Shown piece by piece: positions 51,764 through 61,377 of a stretch of 64,000 nt of DNA. The translations under genes were made by a program, and so were the position numbers. The notes beneath the pieces are model-generated. The model was not told where the DNA came from. It searched no databases and saw only the letters and a list, made by a program, of their open reading frames with translations. The stretch comes from Micromonospora rubida. GTDB taxonomy: Bacteria > Actinomycetota > Actinomycetes > Mycobacteriales > Micromonosporaceae. Position 1 is the stretch's first letter, and every line of letters starts with the position of its first letter. The stretch lies in the NCBI RefSeq assembly GCF_009908295.1, contig NZ_JAAALO010000007.1, positions 62,001-126,000 on the forward strand. The letters run 5' to 3'.

Positions 51764-53134
51764 ATGGCAGATCACCCCGGCGTTGGCCGAGCGCCCGCCG
51801 ACACCCCCGGCTCGCCAAGACTGACCCTGCGGCTGGACGAACGACTCACCAGGCTCGGGGTGACCGGACGGTTCGCGCGGGACTGCCTGCTGGCGGCCGG
51901 TGTCACCGTGGCGACGTTCGCGCTGCTGACGATGTTCCTCCGGTTCGCCGCTCCCATCGACGGGCTCACCGTCGACCCGGCGCGGGCCCGGGTGCTCGCC
52001 GCCGCCGCCTGCGTGCAGGCGCTGGCGCTGTGCCTGCGTCGGGTACGTCCGCGGCTCTGCCTCGGGCTCGTCGTCGGCCTGCAGGTCGTGATCACCGCGG
52101 CGGTCCCGTCCGAGGCGACGGTCCGTGGGGTCGCAACGCTCGTCGTGGCCTACACCGTCGGCACCCTCTTCCCCGCCAGGACGGCGCTGCTGCTGGCCGG
52201 CGCGGCCGCGGTGGCCGAGGCGTCGGGGGCGGTCGCGGTCACCGCCGGGGTGGCCCCCGACATCCTCGTCGCGGCGCTCGGCCATCTCGCCTCGGGTGCC
52301 CTGTCCTACCTGGGGGCGACCTTCGTCGGCAGCTACGTCGCCACCCACCGGCGTTACCTGGAACTGGTGCGGGAGCGGGCAGACGACGCGATCCGGGCAC
52401 ACCGGGAGAAGGTGCGGGCGGCGATCGGCGCGGAGCGCGCCCGGATGGCCCGGGAGCTGCACGACGTCGCCGCCCACCACCTGTCCGGCATGGTGGTGCA
52501 GGCGGCGGCGGTCGAGCGGCTGATCGACCGCGATCCCGCGGCGGCGAAGGCCGGCGTCGCGTGGATCCGCGGGCAGGGCAAGGAGACCCTCGACAACCTG
52601 AGACTCGTCGTCGGTGTGCTCCGGGGGCGGTCGGTCGACAGGGACGGCGGAGACGCCGCCGGGCACGACGAGGACAACAACGCCCCGGTGCCGGGACTGG
52701 TCAGCCTCGACGACCTCGTGCGCACCGCACGCGACCTCGGCACCTCCGTCGAGTTCGTCGGGGAGGGACCGCCGCGCGAGGTGTCCCCGATCGCCGACGT
52801 CGCGCTGTACCGGATGGTGCAGGAGTGCCTGTCCAACGCCCGCCAGCACGCCCCCGGAGCCCCGGTGCGCGTGGAGCTGCGCTTCCTGCCGCGCGAGGTC
52901 GCGCTCGGGGTGTCGAACGAACCCGCCACGCGCGCGCCCGAACCCGCGGCGCGGACCAGCGGCGGAGTCGGCCTGGTCGGCATGCGGGAGCGCGCACAGC
53001 TGATCGGTGCGCGGTTCGCCGCCGGCCCGACGCCGACCGGCGGGTGGTCTGTCACAGTGACGGTGCCGACGGGACGCGACGACGCGCCCGCCGGTTCGGC
53101 GGCGACGGCCACGAAGGGAGAGGACCCGGCATGA
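51764..53134 (+). CDS. NarL-type sensor histidine kinase (HisKA_3)
   Basis: About 456 residues. The first half has about six hydrophobic segments (LLAAGVTVATFALLTMFLRF onward), forming a membrane sensor without a large outer loop. The dimerisation/phosphoacceptor box is RARMARELHDVAAHHLSGMVVQA with the His in ELHD, and the ATPase part has NARQHAP (N box) and GGVGLVGMRERA (G box). I chose ATG 51764 because GAAGGA lies before it; ATG 51752 is too close to that site. The stop overlaps the response regulator start as ATGA. Confidence 0.92.
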   Translation: MADHPGVGRAPADTPGSPRLTLRLDERLTRLGVTGRFARDCLLAAGVTVATFALLTMFLRFAAPIDGLTVDPARARVLAAAACVQALALCLRRVRPRLCLGLVVGLQVVITAAVPSEATVRGVATLVVAYTVGTLFPARTALLLAGAAAVAEASGAVAVTAGVAPDILVAALGHLASGALSYLGATFVGSYVATHRRYLELVRERADDAIRAHREKVRAAIGAERARMARELHDVAAHHLSGMVVQAAAVERLIDRDPAAAKAGVAWIRGQGKETLDNLRLVVGVLRGRSVDRDGGDAAGHDEDNNAPVPGLVSLDDLVRTARDLGTSVEFVGEGPPREVSPIADVALYRMVQECLSNARQHAPGAPVRVELRFLPREVALGVSNEPATRAPEPAARTSGGVGLVGMRERAQLIGARFAAGPTPTGGWSVTVTVPTGRDDAPAGSAATATKGEDPA

Positions 53135-53787
53135 TCACGGTGATGCTCGTCGACGACCAGGCGGTCGTGCGGGCCGGTTTCCGCGTCATCCTGGAGCAGG
53201 CGGGGGACATCGAGGTCGTGGCGGAGGCGTCCAGCGGATCCTCGGCCGTCGAGCTGGCCCGCCGGCTGCACCCGGACGTCATCTGCATGGACGTCCGGAT
53301 GCCCGGCGGCGACGGGATCGCCGCGACCCGCCAGATCGTCGCCGACGCCGCCGGGGCGCCGCCGGCCGTGCTCGTGGTGACGACCTTCGACCTCGACGAG
53401 TACGTCTTCGGCGCGCTCGAGTCCGGGGCGAGCGGATTCATCCTCAAGGACTGCGAGCCCGACGACCTCATCGACGCGGTCCGCCGCCTCGCCAACGGAT
53501 ACGGGCTCGTCGACCAGGCCGTCACCCATCGGGTGATCTCGGAGTTCGCGCGGCGCAGGCCGGCGCCCTCGTCCGACGCGGCGGCGGCACACCAGCTCAC
53601 CGCGCGGGAGAGGGAGATCGTGGGGCTGCTCGCCCAGGGCCTGTCGAACGTCGAGATCGCCGGTGAGCTGTTCATCGAGACCAGCACGGTCAAGTCCCAT
53701 CTCGGGCGGGCCATGGCCAAGATCGGCGTACGCGACCGGTTGCAGACGGTGGTCTGGGCGTACCAGAACGGTCTGGTCCCGCGCTGA
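53131..53787 (+). CDS. NarL/LuxR-type response regulator
   Basis: A 218-residue regulator. The receiver has VMLVDDQ (acidic pocket), DVICMDVRMPGGDG (phosphoacceptor Asp) and the conserved Thr and Lys in VVTTFDLDEYV and FILKD. The C-terminal LuxR helix-turn-helix is LTAREREIVGLLAQGLSNVEIAGELFIETSTVKSHLGRAMAKIGV. It is co-translated with the kinase (ATGA). Targets may include the upstream hydrolase gene. Confidence 0.95.
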   Translation: MITVMLVDDQAVVRAGFRVILEQAGDIEVVAEASSGSSAVELARRLHPDVICMDVRMPGGDGIAATRQIVADAAGAPPAVLVVTTFDLDEYVFGALESGASGFILKDCEPDDLIDAVRRLANGYGLVDQAVTHRVISEFARRRPAPSSDAAAAHQLTAREREIVGLLAQGLSNVEIAGELFIETSTVKSHLGRAMAKIGVRDRLQTVVWAYQNGLVPR

Positions 53788-53810
53788 CCGAGATCCGCGC
53801 CAACAGCCGA

Positions 53811-53843
53811 CCGTGGCTGGCCGCACGGCGCGGCCAGCCACGG
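53811..53843. terminator. Strong bidirectional hairpin terminator
   Basis: Fourteen-base arms CCGTGGCTGGCCGC (53811-53824) and GCGGCCAGCCACGG (53830-53843) pair perfectly around a 5-nt loop, between the convergent response regulator and GH92 genes. Confidence 0.85.
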
Positions 53844-53848
53844 GGGCG

Positions 53849-56800
53849 TCAGGTTCCGTAGACCTCGACCTCGTACAGTCGGGCGGCGGTGTCGGTGGTC
53901 TGGGTGGCGGTGAGAACGTTCAGGCGCACATACCGGCCGTCCGTCGAGACCTGGTGGCTGGTGATGTCGGCCGTGTTGCCCCTGACCTGCGCCACCGTCG
54001 TCCAGGTCGCGCCGTCGGCGGACAGTTGCAGGTCGAAGTCCCTGGTGTTCCACGCACGGTTCTCGCCGCCGGCCCCGGCGTGGTGGATGTCGATCGACCC
54101 GACCCGGCGGTTCGCGCCCAGGTCGACGCGCAGGGATCTGGTGCCGCCGTTGGCGCACCACTTGTCGGAGCCGCCGCCCGAGGTGCTGCCGTTGACGGCC
54201 TTCTCGGCCCCCTCGCTCGCGGCGCACTGGGAGTCCGCGGTGGCCGGCCGGTTCAGTGCGAGATTGGTCTGGTTGTTCGTGCCGTACACCTCGAACTCGT
54301 CGATGCGCGCCGCGTTGTTGCCGTTGTTGGTGGGCGTGGTGACGTTCAGCCGGACGAAACGGGCGGGTGCCGCGAGGATCGGGTGGTAGGTCCGGCTCGA
54401 CCGGTTGCCGGCCACCGAGACGCGCGTCGTCCAGGCGCTGCCGTCGGTGCTGGTCTGGATCGTGAAGTCGCCGGTGTTCCAGCCGGTGGTCTCGCCGCCG
54501 AGTCCGGCGTGCTTGACCACGAACGAGCGGACCGTCTGGCTCGATCCCAGGTCGACCTGGAGGAACTTGGTGCCGGCGGCGAGCGAGCACCACTTGCTGG
54601 CACCGCCGAGCCGGCTGTCGACGGCTTTGTCGGGGCCCTCGGTGGAGTTGCACCCGGCCGACCCGGTGGCTGGCTTCCCGGCGGCCAGGTTGGGTCCCAA
54701 CTCGGGGGCGGCGGCCGGTGGGGCGGACCCGTCGGTGAACGACGGCGGCGCGTCGACGGGACTGGTGCCCCACGACGAGGGTGCGGCTCCCATCGCGTAC
54801 GACAGCGTCGCCCCACCGGCGAGGTCGCCGTACCGCAGCCAGGTGCGCTGCGTCGCCGAGCCGTTCCGGGACAGGCTCTGCACGTACTGGTTGCCCTGCC
54901 CGGCGTTGGCGGCGTTGATCTGGAGGTCACCGGTCGGACGGTCGACCAGGATCGACGGGAAGATCGGCCCGTGCAGGGCCAGGGTGTCCGCGCCGGGCGT
55001 GGGCGGGTACATGCCGAGCGCGGACCAGACGTACCAGGCCGAGGTCGCGCCGAGGTCGTCGTTGCCGGGCAGCCCGCCGGCGCCGGTGGTGAACGACTCG
55101 TTCATGATCCGCCGGACCGCGGTGCTGGTGCCGGCCGGCGCGGCGGCGAAGTGGTAGGCCCACGGCACGCCGTGCTCCGGCTCGTTGCCGATGTAGAAGT
55201 ACGGCTGCGACTGGCCGCCGTTGGTCTGGGTGAAGTGGTGGTCGAGCCGCTGGATCGCGGTCTGCCGGTCACCCATCAGGTCGATCATGCCGCCGAGGTT
55301 GTAGGGGATCATCCAGGTGTACTGCGACGCGTTGCCCTCGACGTAGTTCGACTGGCTGGCCGGGTCGAGCGGCCACGGCCAGGTGCCGTCGGCGTTGCGC
55401 GGGTGGACGTACCCCGACTCGGTGTTGAACACGTTGCGCCACCACTGGGCGCGCGCCATGTGGGTGTCGTACGTGGCCGTGTCGCCCAGGGCCCGGGCGA
55501 ACTGGGCGACCGCGAAGTCGCTCGCCGAGTACTCCAACGAGTCGGAGGGGTCGCCGTCGATGTACTGGCGCTGCACGTAACCGCTCTGCCGCCCCCGGAC
55601 CGGGCTGCCCTGGGTCGTGCCGCCGGCGGAGCTCTTCTTCATCAGCGCCAGCGCGGCGGCGGTGTCGAAGTCGCGGACGCCGAACTGGTAGAGGCTGCCC
55701 ACGACGATCGGGCCGGGGTCCCCGGTCATGACGAACGCCTCGCTGGTGTTGTGCGACCACTTGGGCAGCAGGCCGCCCTGCTGCCCGTCGAGCACCATGG
55801 ACTTGGCGATGTCGGCCGCCTCGTCGGGTGCGAGGAACGCGATCAGCGCCCCCCAGGAACGGTAGATGTCCCAGCCGGAGTAGTTCTGGTAGACGGGGTG
55901 GCCGGCGGTGCGGATGACGTTGTCGAATCCGCGGTACTGCCCGTTGACGTCGTTGGACACGTTGGGGTTGATGAAGACGCGGTACAGCGCGGTGTAGAAC
56001 TTCTGCAGGTCGGCGCCGGAGCCGCCGGTGACCTGCACCCGGTTGAGCATGGCGTTCCACTGGGCGGCGGCCTGGGCGCGCGTCGCGTCGAAGCCGAAGC
56101 CGGGTTGTTCGCCGGCGAGATTGGCCTGGGCGCCGGCCTGGCTGACGAACGATATGCCCACCCTGACCTGCACGACGGGGTTGCTGGACGTGTCGAAGGT
56201 CAGGTAGCCGCCGGAGTTCGTGCCGCTGGCGCTGGCCGAGCCGGCGTTCACCGTTGCGCCCAACCAGGTGCCGACCCCGGTCGGGGCGCGGTCGAACTCC
56301 ATCCGGTAGAAGATCTGGTAGGTCTTCGCGGTGCCACAGAAGCCGCCGCCGGTGACGCTGCCCGTCACGGAGGATCCACTGATGGTGATCGAACCGTTCC
56401 GGTTGCCGGTGGCGCTGCGACTGGTGTTGACCAACACTCTGGCCGTGGTGGTGGACGGGTACGTCAGGCGGAGGGCGGCCGTGCGCGTGGTCGCCGTGGC
56501 CTCCACCCTCGTGTTGCCGTAGTTGCTGAGCACCGCCTGGTAGAAGCCGGGGCTGGCCTGCTCCTGGCTCTTGTCCTGGGTGGCCCGGTAGGACGTCCAG
56601 GACGTCCCGGGCGAGGACCCGAGGGCCCCGGTGATCGGCAGGATGCCGAGGTCCTCGTTGTTGGAGCAGCCCGCGCCGTTGAAGTGGGTGAGGCTGAACT
56701 CCTCGATCTCGGTGTCGCTGTGGCGGTAGCCGGAGGGCGAGGCCGTCGGTGTGTCAGGGCTGAGCTGCACCATGCCGAAGGGCTGGACCGGGCCGGGGAT

Positions 56801-56992
56801 CGTACTGCCACCGGCGCCGCCGCCCACCGGGTTGGGGGCGTTGCTGTCGTCGGTGCCGATGAACGGATTGACGTACTGCGTGAGGTCGGCCGCCGCGGCC
56901 TCGGCGGGCGGGACGACGGCTACGAGCACGGACGCGGCGGTGATGGCGGCGGCCAGCAGGCCGAGCAGACGGGACGGGCCTGGTCGGTGCAT
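53849..56992 (-). CDS. Secreted GH92 alpha-mannosidase with two F5/8-type carbohydrate-binding domains
   Basis: A 1047-residue exported glycosidase. Signal peptide (RLLGLLAAAITAASVLVAVV, cleavage near AEAA), then the GH92 beta domain (LTQYVNPFIGTDD, GYRHSD, FSLTHFNGAGCSN) and catalytic barrel (GWDIYRSWGALIAFL, DGQQGGLLPKW, YIGNEPEHGVPWAYHF with the catalytic Glu, GGLPGNDDLGATSAWYVWSALGMYP with the Asp pair). Two C-terminal F5/8-type C (discoidin-like) domains follow at about residues 760-900 and 910-1047. GH92 enzymes are Ca2+-dependent exo-alpha-mannosidases. ATG at 56992 follows GAGGAGG; an earlier in-frame ATG at 57058 lies in the AT-rich promoter area. Monocistronic. Confidence 0.94.
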   Translation of the reverse strand: MHRPGPSRLLGLLAAAITAASVLVAVVPPAEAAAADLTQYVNPFIGTDDSNAPNPVGGGAGGSTIPGPVQPFGMVQLSPDTPTASPSGYRHSDTEIEEFSLTHFNGAGCSNNEDLGILPITGALGSSPGTSWTSYRATQDKSQEQASPGFYQAVLSNYGNTRVEATATTRTAALRLTYPSTTTARVLVNTSRSATGNRNGSITISGSSVTGSVTGGGFCGTAKTYQIFYRMEFDRAPTGVGTWLGATVNAGSASASGTNSGGYLTFDTSSNPVVQVRVGISFVSQAGAQANLAGEQPGFGFDATRAQAAAQWNAMLNRVQVTGGSGADLQKFYTALYRVFINPNVSNDVNGQYRGFDNVIRTAGHPVYQNYSGWDIYRSWGALIAFLAPDEAADIAKSMVLDGQQGGLLPKWSHNTSEAFVMTGDPGPIVVGSLYQFGVRDFDTAAALALMKKSSAGGTTQGSPVRGRQSGYVQRQYIDGDPSDSLEYSASDFAVAQFARALGDTATYDTHMARAQWWRNVFNTESGYVHPRNADGTWPWPLDPASQSNYVEGNASQYTWMIPYNLGGMIDLMGDRQTAIQRLDHHFTQTNGGQSQPYFYIGNEPEHGVPWAYHFAAAPAGTSTAVRRIMNESFTTGAGGLPGNDDLGATSAWYVWSALGMYPPTPGADTLALHGPIFPSILVDRPTGDLQINAANAGQGNQYVQSLSRNGSATQRTWLRYGDLAGGATLSYAMGAAPSSWGTSPVDAPPSFTDGSAPPAAAPELGPNLAAGKPATGSAGCNSTEGPDKAVDSRLGGASKWCSLAAGTKFLQVDLGSSQTVRSFVVKHAGLGGETTGWNTGDFTIQTSTDGSAWTTRVSVAGNRSSRTYHPILAAPARFVRLNVTTPTNNGNNAARIDEFEVYGTNNQTNLALNRPATADSQCAASEGAEKAVNGSTSGGGSDKWCANGGTRSLRVDLGANRRVGSIDIHHAGAGGENRAWNTRDFDLQLSADGATWTTVAQVRGNTADITSHQVSTDGRYVRLNVLTATQTTDTAARLYEVEVYGT

Positions 56993-57315
56993 GCTCCGGG
57001 TCCTCCTCGGGCGTGGGGTGGCGCCTTCCGGTGACACCTTACTATTTACAACTATCAATGAATTGTTCTAAGCCCTGAACTCCCCGGTGTCAACGGGCCC
57101 GCGGTCGTCGAGTCGGACCCGCGGGACCGGCGCGCAGGCCCCGCCGGGCCCTGCGAGGTCACGCCGACAGGCCTGCGCCGCACGGCGGCCACCAGCCACG
57201 TGTCCGGCTCAGGACGGGGCTCCCGCGTCCGACCCGGCCCGCCGGAGCGCTCTCCCGCGTCCGTATCATCCGCTTACTGTTCTGCGGGAGCCAAGGGTTA
57301 CGAAAGGCGTGAGAC
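56993..57315. promoter_or_regulatory. Divergent promoter region of GH92 and VOC genes
   Basis: The segment 57035-57075 is strikingly AT-rich for this genome and contains ACAA...TTGT and ATCAATGA elements, probably the GH92 promoter/operator. The remainder up to 57315 is GC-rich with no supported gene. Confidence 0.4.
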
Positions 57316-57735
57316 GTGGCGGTAGCAGGGTTCTCAGGGATCCACCACATCGCACTGAACGTGCGCGACCTCGACGCCTCGGTTCGTTGGTACAGCGCCA
57401 CCCTGGACTTCTCGCCGCTGTTTCGGTGGGACACCGACAGCTTCGACCGGCAGCTGATGCGCCACCCGAGCGGTGTCGTCATCGGGTTGACGACGCACAA
57501 GCACGCGGATGCCGGCGCGGAATTCAGTGAACGTCGGACGGGGCTCGACCACCTGGCGTTCGCGGTGCGGACGCGGGCCGAGCTGGAGGCATGGGCCTCC
57601 CGGCTGACCGAAGCCGGCGTCGCGCACTCCGGGATCACGGTTACGCCACCGATGGGCTTCACGCTGATCGCGTTCCGGGACCCGGACAACATCCAGCTCG
57701 AGATGTACCTCGCGGAGGACGCCCCGGATCGCTGA
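57316..57735 (+). CDS. VOC-family (glyoxalase/dioxygenase-like) protein
   Basis: A 139-residue vicinal-oxygen-chelate protein with two beta-alpha-beta-beta-beta modules: GIHHIALNVRDLDASVRWYSATLDF, GLDHLAFAVRTRAELEAWASRLTEAGV and FRDPDNIQLEMYL. Metal ligands are expected at the His of IHHIAL, the His of LDHLAF and the Glu of QLEMY. The GTG at 57316 follows GAAAGG. Single gene; substrate unknown. Confidence 0.9.
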   Translation: MAVAGFSGIHHIALNVRDLDASVRWYSATLDFSPLFRWDTDSFDRQLMRHPSGVVIGLTTHKHADAGAEFSERRTGLDHLAFAVRTRAELEAWASRLTEAGVAHSGITVTPPMGFTLIAFRDPDNIQLEMYLAEDAPDR

Positions 57736-57962
57736 GCGGCGGCGGCCTCGTCGCGCGATGGTCGGTTGCGTTCGGCCTGACGGCGAAGTGTGGGTCGTCT
57801 GACGCTGAGTGACCTTATTGGCCCGCAGGGCTCCGTGTTGCCCGAGTCTGCGTCGGTTCCGCCAGCCATTCGACAGCGCCGCCGCCTCGGCGGCCCAGGC
57901 CGCGGTTCGAGGGCCGGCGGAGCGGCGCGGTGAAGGGGGGCCGCATCCGCGTGTGCCCACGC

Positions 57963-57992
57963 TTGATGCCATGTGACGTGCGCCGCTAGCCT
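57963..57992 (+). promoter_or_regulatory. Possible sigma70-type promoter upstream of the NRPS gene
   Basis: TTGATG at 57963-57968 and TAGCCT at 57987-57992 with an 18-bp spacer fit an actinomycete HrdB-type promoter. It lies about 50 bp before the small ORF and 270 bp before the NRPS start. The rest of 57736-58044 shows no supported gene. Confidence 0.4.
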
Positions 57993-58044
57993 GTCGAGGA
58001 TCATTCGTCGCGGGCGGCCCAGAGTCGCGCCTCAGGGGGTTCAT

Positions 58045-58254
58045 GTGCCGGAAGCCGCATTGCTCCACATGGTCCGGGCGGCGGCCTCTGACGGTGTGCG
58101 AGTGCGTCTCGGGACGATCTCCGATCCGGACGGTCGAGTCACTGACTGTCACCGGCAGAGGCGGATCGGGCGCTGCGTCAGCCGTTCCGCTCGCGCTCGG
58201 CGGACCGCATCAGACGACCGCCATGACGTCCTCGACGCCGATCGGGTGAGGTGA
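58045..58254 (+). CDS. Small ORF directly upstream of the NRPS gene
   Basis: A 69-codon frame from GTG 58045, preceded by GGGGG at a proper distance, ending TGA 3 nt before the NRPS GTG. The first half (PEAALLHMVRAAASDGVRVRLGTISDPDGRV) looks protein-like; the second half is Arg-rich. No domain is recognised. It overlaps another short frame from ATG 58043. It may be a leader for translational coupling or no gene at all. Confidence 0.3.
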   Translation: MPEAALLHMVRAAASDGVRVRLGTISDPDGRVTDCHRQRRIGRCVSRSARARRTASDDRHDVLDADRVR

Positions 58255-58257
58255 ACC

Positions 58258-61200
58258 GTGTTGTCCGCGAAGGAAAACGCGCTGTGGACGCTGGAGCGGT
58301 TGCTGCCGGAGACCGGCGTGAACAACGTGCCGCTGGCGCTGGTGACGACGCAACGGCTGGACACCGCAGCGGTACAGGCCACGTTGGATCAGTTGGCGCG
58401 GCGGCATCGGGCGCTGCGGACCCGGTTCGTCGAGGTGGACGGGCTGCCGGCGCGGGTGGTGGCGGAGTCCGTCACGGTGCCGCTCGAGGTGGCGGAGGCG
58501 GTGGCCGACGACGCCGGCCAGGTGTGCCGGACCGTCCTGGGGCGGCCGTTCGACCTCGCCGGCGACATCCCGGTCCGCGCGGTCCTGGTGCGAAGCCCGG
58601 ACCGGCACCACCTCTGCCTGTGCCTGCACCATCTCGCGGTTGACGCGGTGTCGGGCGCGGTGCTGATCGAGGAGTTCGCGGCGCTGTATCCGGCGATGCT
58701 CGCCGACGGCCGGCCGCCGGCGGCGCTCGCCGGGCCCGGACCGGCCCCGGAGCCCGCCGAGCCGACGGCGGCGGCGCTCGCCTTCTGGCAGCGGCACCTT
58801 GCGGACCTGCCGGGCGTCCCGGCGGCGCTGGATTTCGGCCGGCCGGACCCGGCGACGCCGACGTTCGCCGGTGGCGCCGTCACCCGGCGACTCTCCACGG
58901 CGGCGATCGACGGTATGCGAGACCTGCGGCGGGCGTGCCGCGCGACCGACAACATCGTGTTGTTGACGCTGTACTACGTGCTCCTGATGCGGCATGGCGC
59001 GGGCCGGGACGTGGTCGTGGGGGTCCCGGTCGATCTGCGGGACGGCGCGGCCCGTCGGGCCGTCGGCTACCACATGAACACGCTGCCGCTGCGGCTGGCG
59101 GTGGCACCGGAACGCACGTTCCATGAGTTGGTGCGGGAGGTCCGCCGGTTGTTCGTCACCGCGATGGACCACGCCGATGTCTCCTACGAGGCACTGGAGA
59201 CGTCGCACACGCGCAACGACGCCGCGTGGTGGGTGCCGCCGTTCCGTCACATGTTCAACCACCGGCCGCCCCCGGAGCCGATAACCGGCGGCCGGGACGA
59301 GCTGGCGGCGGAGATGTGGGAGATCGACAGCGACCACAGCAGGGTCGACCTCGAACTGGTGGTGATGCGCGAGGGTGACGGCGTCACGCTGAAGGCGGTC
59401 TACGGTTCGGACGTCCACGACGCGGACGACATCGCCGCGCTGCTGGCGCGGTACGAGGCCGTGTTGGAACGCCTGCCGGCCCAGGTCGACCGGCCGATCG
59501 GTGGGCTCGACGTCTGGAGCGCCGCGGATCGGGCGGTGGTCGACGACGCCAACGCGACGGTGGTCGACGACGCCAACGCGACGACGGTTGACGACCCGCC
59601 GAGGACGGTGGCGGAGGAAATCGCCGCGCGGGCGGCGGCCCAGCCGGAATCGGTGGCGATGATCGATCGCGACGGCGTGACGTGGACGTACCGCGACGTG
59701 GCGGTGCGGACGGCGGGTGTCGCCGCGCTGCTGGCGCGGGCCGGGGTGGGCCGGGGCACGATCGTCGGCCTCTACGCCGAACGGGGCTTCGCGTGCGCGG
59801 TGGCCGCGTTGGGCATCTGGCAGGCGGGGGCGGCGTACCTGCCGCTCGATCCGGACCAGCCGGCCGCGCGACTCGCGTACGAGCTCACGGATGCCGAGGT
59901 CGACGTGCTGCTGGCGGACCGGGAGCCGCCGGCGGGCGTGGTTCCCGCCGGCTGCCGGGTGATCGAGCTCGGCACGGCTGATCCGGACGAGCGCGCCGGG
60001 CCGGCGCCGGCACCGGCCGATGTGGACGAGCGCGGCGGGCGGGCGCCGGGACCGACCGATCCGGCGTACGTCATCTACACCTCCGGCTCGACCGGGTTGC
60101 CGAAGGGCGTCGTGATCAGCCACGCCAACCTGGCGAACGTGGTGCGGCACTTCATCGCCGACATCGGCGTGACCAGCCAGGACGCCCTGCTGTGGCTGAC
60201 GACCTACGCGTTCGACATCTCCGCCCTCGAGGTGTTCCTGCCGCTGGTCGCCGGCGCGCGGGTGGTCGTCGCCGACGACGCCGCCCGCAGCGACGGCGCG
60301 GTCCTGCTCGACCTGGTGCAGCGCTACGACGTGTCGGTGTTGCAGGCGACGCCGACGACGTGGCGGCTGGTCGTCCAGGACGCGAAGGGCCGGCTGCGGG
60401 GTCGGCGGGTGCTCTGCGGCGGTGAGCCGCTGCCGGCGCATCTGGCGCGGGCGCTGCTCGCGACCGGCTGCACGCTGTGGAACGTGTACGGGCCGACCGA
60501 GACGACGATCTGGTCCACCAGCACACTGGTCACCGACGTCGACGGGGGCGTGACGGTGGGGCGGCCGATCGCGAACACCACCGTGATCGTCGCCGACGGG
60601 GATGGCCGACCGCAGCCGCCCGGTATGCCGGGCGAGGTGTGCATCGGCGGCGACGGCGTCGCCATCGGCTACCTGCGTCGCCCCGAGTTGACGGCGCAGC
60701 GGTTCGGTGAGCTCGGTGGTGCGGGCCGTTTCTACCGTACCGGTGATGTGGGCCGCTGGCGTCACGACGGCACGCTCGAACTGCGCGGCCGCACCGACCG
60801 CCAGGTCAAGCTGCGGGGCCACCGGATCGAGCTCGGCGAGGTGGAGGCGGTGCTGGAGCAGCATCCGCGGGTGAGCGCCGCCGCGGTGGTGCTGGCCGGC
60901 GATCCGAGCGCCGACGGCGCCCTGGTGGCCTTCGTGCGCGGTGCCGACGCGGACATCGCCGACGACGTGTGGCGTTTCGCGAAGGACCAGCTCGCGTCGT
61001 ACGCGGTCCCCACCGATGTGGCGGTGCTGGAAGCGATGCCGACGACCGGCAACGACAAGGTGGACTATCCGACGCTGACCGCGATGGCCGAACAGCGGGC
61101 AGCGGCCCGGAGGACCAATTCGGCTGAGGGCGCTCCGGTGGTCGACGGCCTGGTCGGTGAGTTCGTGGCGTTGTGGCGGAGCATTCTCAGGGCACCGCAG

Positions 61201-61377
61201 CTGCACGAGCAGTCGAATTTCTTCCGCAGCGGCGGTCATTCGCTGCTCGCCGCGAAACTGGCGCAACAGGTCACCAGGTCGACCGGGGTGAATGTGCCGT
61301 TGGCGGCGGTCTTCTCGGCGCCGACACCGCAGGCGCTGGCCGGGTTCGTGCTGAACCAGCAATCGGATGGGGCATGA
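58258..61377 (+). CDS. Nonribosomal peptide synthetase module C-A-T, glycine-like specificity
   Basis: A 1039-residue single module. Condensation domain (about 1-425) with LHHLAVDAVSG, the HHxxxD active site near residue 123 (last residue A instead of the common G). Adenylation domain (about 440-945) with YVIYTSGSTGLPKG, NVYGPTETT, YRTGDVGRW and GNDKVD. Carrier domain with FFRSGGHSLLAAKL, the Ser near residue 994 taking phosphopantetheine. Reading the ten specificity positions by alignment to GrsA gives D-I-L-Q-L-G-V-I-W-K, one change from a known glycine code (inference). There is no thioesterase. GTG at 58258 follows GAGGTGA. It is coupled by ATGA to the LLM gene and belongs to the same cluster as the ketosynthase at the right edge. 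Confidence 0.94.
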   Translation: MLSAKENALWTLERLLPETGVNNVPLALVTTQRLDTAAVQATLDQLARRHRALRTRFVEVDGLPARVVAESVTVPLEVAEAVADDAGQVCRTVLGRPFDLAGDIPVRAVLVRSPDRHHLCLCLHHLAVDAVSGAVLIEEFAALYPAMLADGRPPAALAGPGPAPEPAEPTAAALAFWQRHLADLPGVPAALDFGRPDPATPTFAGGAVTRRLSTAAIDGMRDLRRACRATDNIVLLTLYYVLLMRHGAGRDVVVGVPVDLRDGAARRAVGYHMNTLPLRLAVAPERTFHELVREVRRLFVTAMDHADVSYEALETSHTRNDAAWWVPPFRHMFNHRPPPEPITGGRDELAAEMWEIDSDHSRVDLELVVMREGDGVTLKAVYGSDVHDADDIAALLARYEAVLERLPAQVDRPIGGLDVWSAADRAVVDDANATVVDDANATTVDDPPRTVAEEIAARAAAQPESVAMIDRDGVTWTYRDVAVRTAGVAALLARAGVGRGTIVGLYAERGFACAVAALGIWQAGAAYLPLDPDQPAARLAYELTDAEVDVLLADREPPAGVVPAGCRVIELGTADPDERAGPAPAPADVDERGGRAPGPTDPAYVIYTSGSTGLPKGVVISHANLANVVRHFIADIGVTSQDALLWLTTYAFDISALEVFLPLVAGARVVVADDAARSDGAVLLDLVQRYDVSVLQATPTTWRLVVQDAKGRLRGRRVLCGGEPLPAHLARALLATGCTLWNVYGPTETTIWSTSTLVTDVDGGVTVGRPIANTTVIVADGDGRPQPPGMPGEVCIGGDGVAIGYLRRPELTAQRFGELGGAGRFYRTGDVGRWRHDGTLELRGRTDRQVKLRGHRIELGEVEAVLEQHPRVSAAAVVLAGDPSADGALVAFVRGADADIADDVWRFAKDQLASYAVPTDVAVLEAMPTTGNDKVDYPTLTAMAEQRAAARRTNSAEGAPVVDGLVGEFVALWRSILRAPQLHEQSNFFRSGGHSLLAAKLAQQVTRSTGVNVPLAAVFSAPTPQALAGFVLNQQSDGA

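Noticed and set aside
57159-58152. Minus-strand frames opposite the VOC gene and its downstream region
   Set aside because: Arg/Pro-rich shadows without domain or ribosome site.
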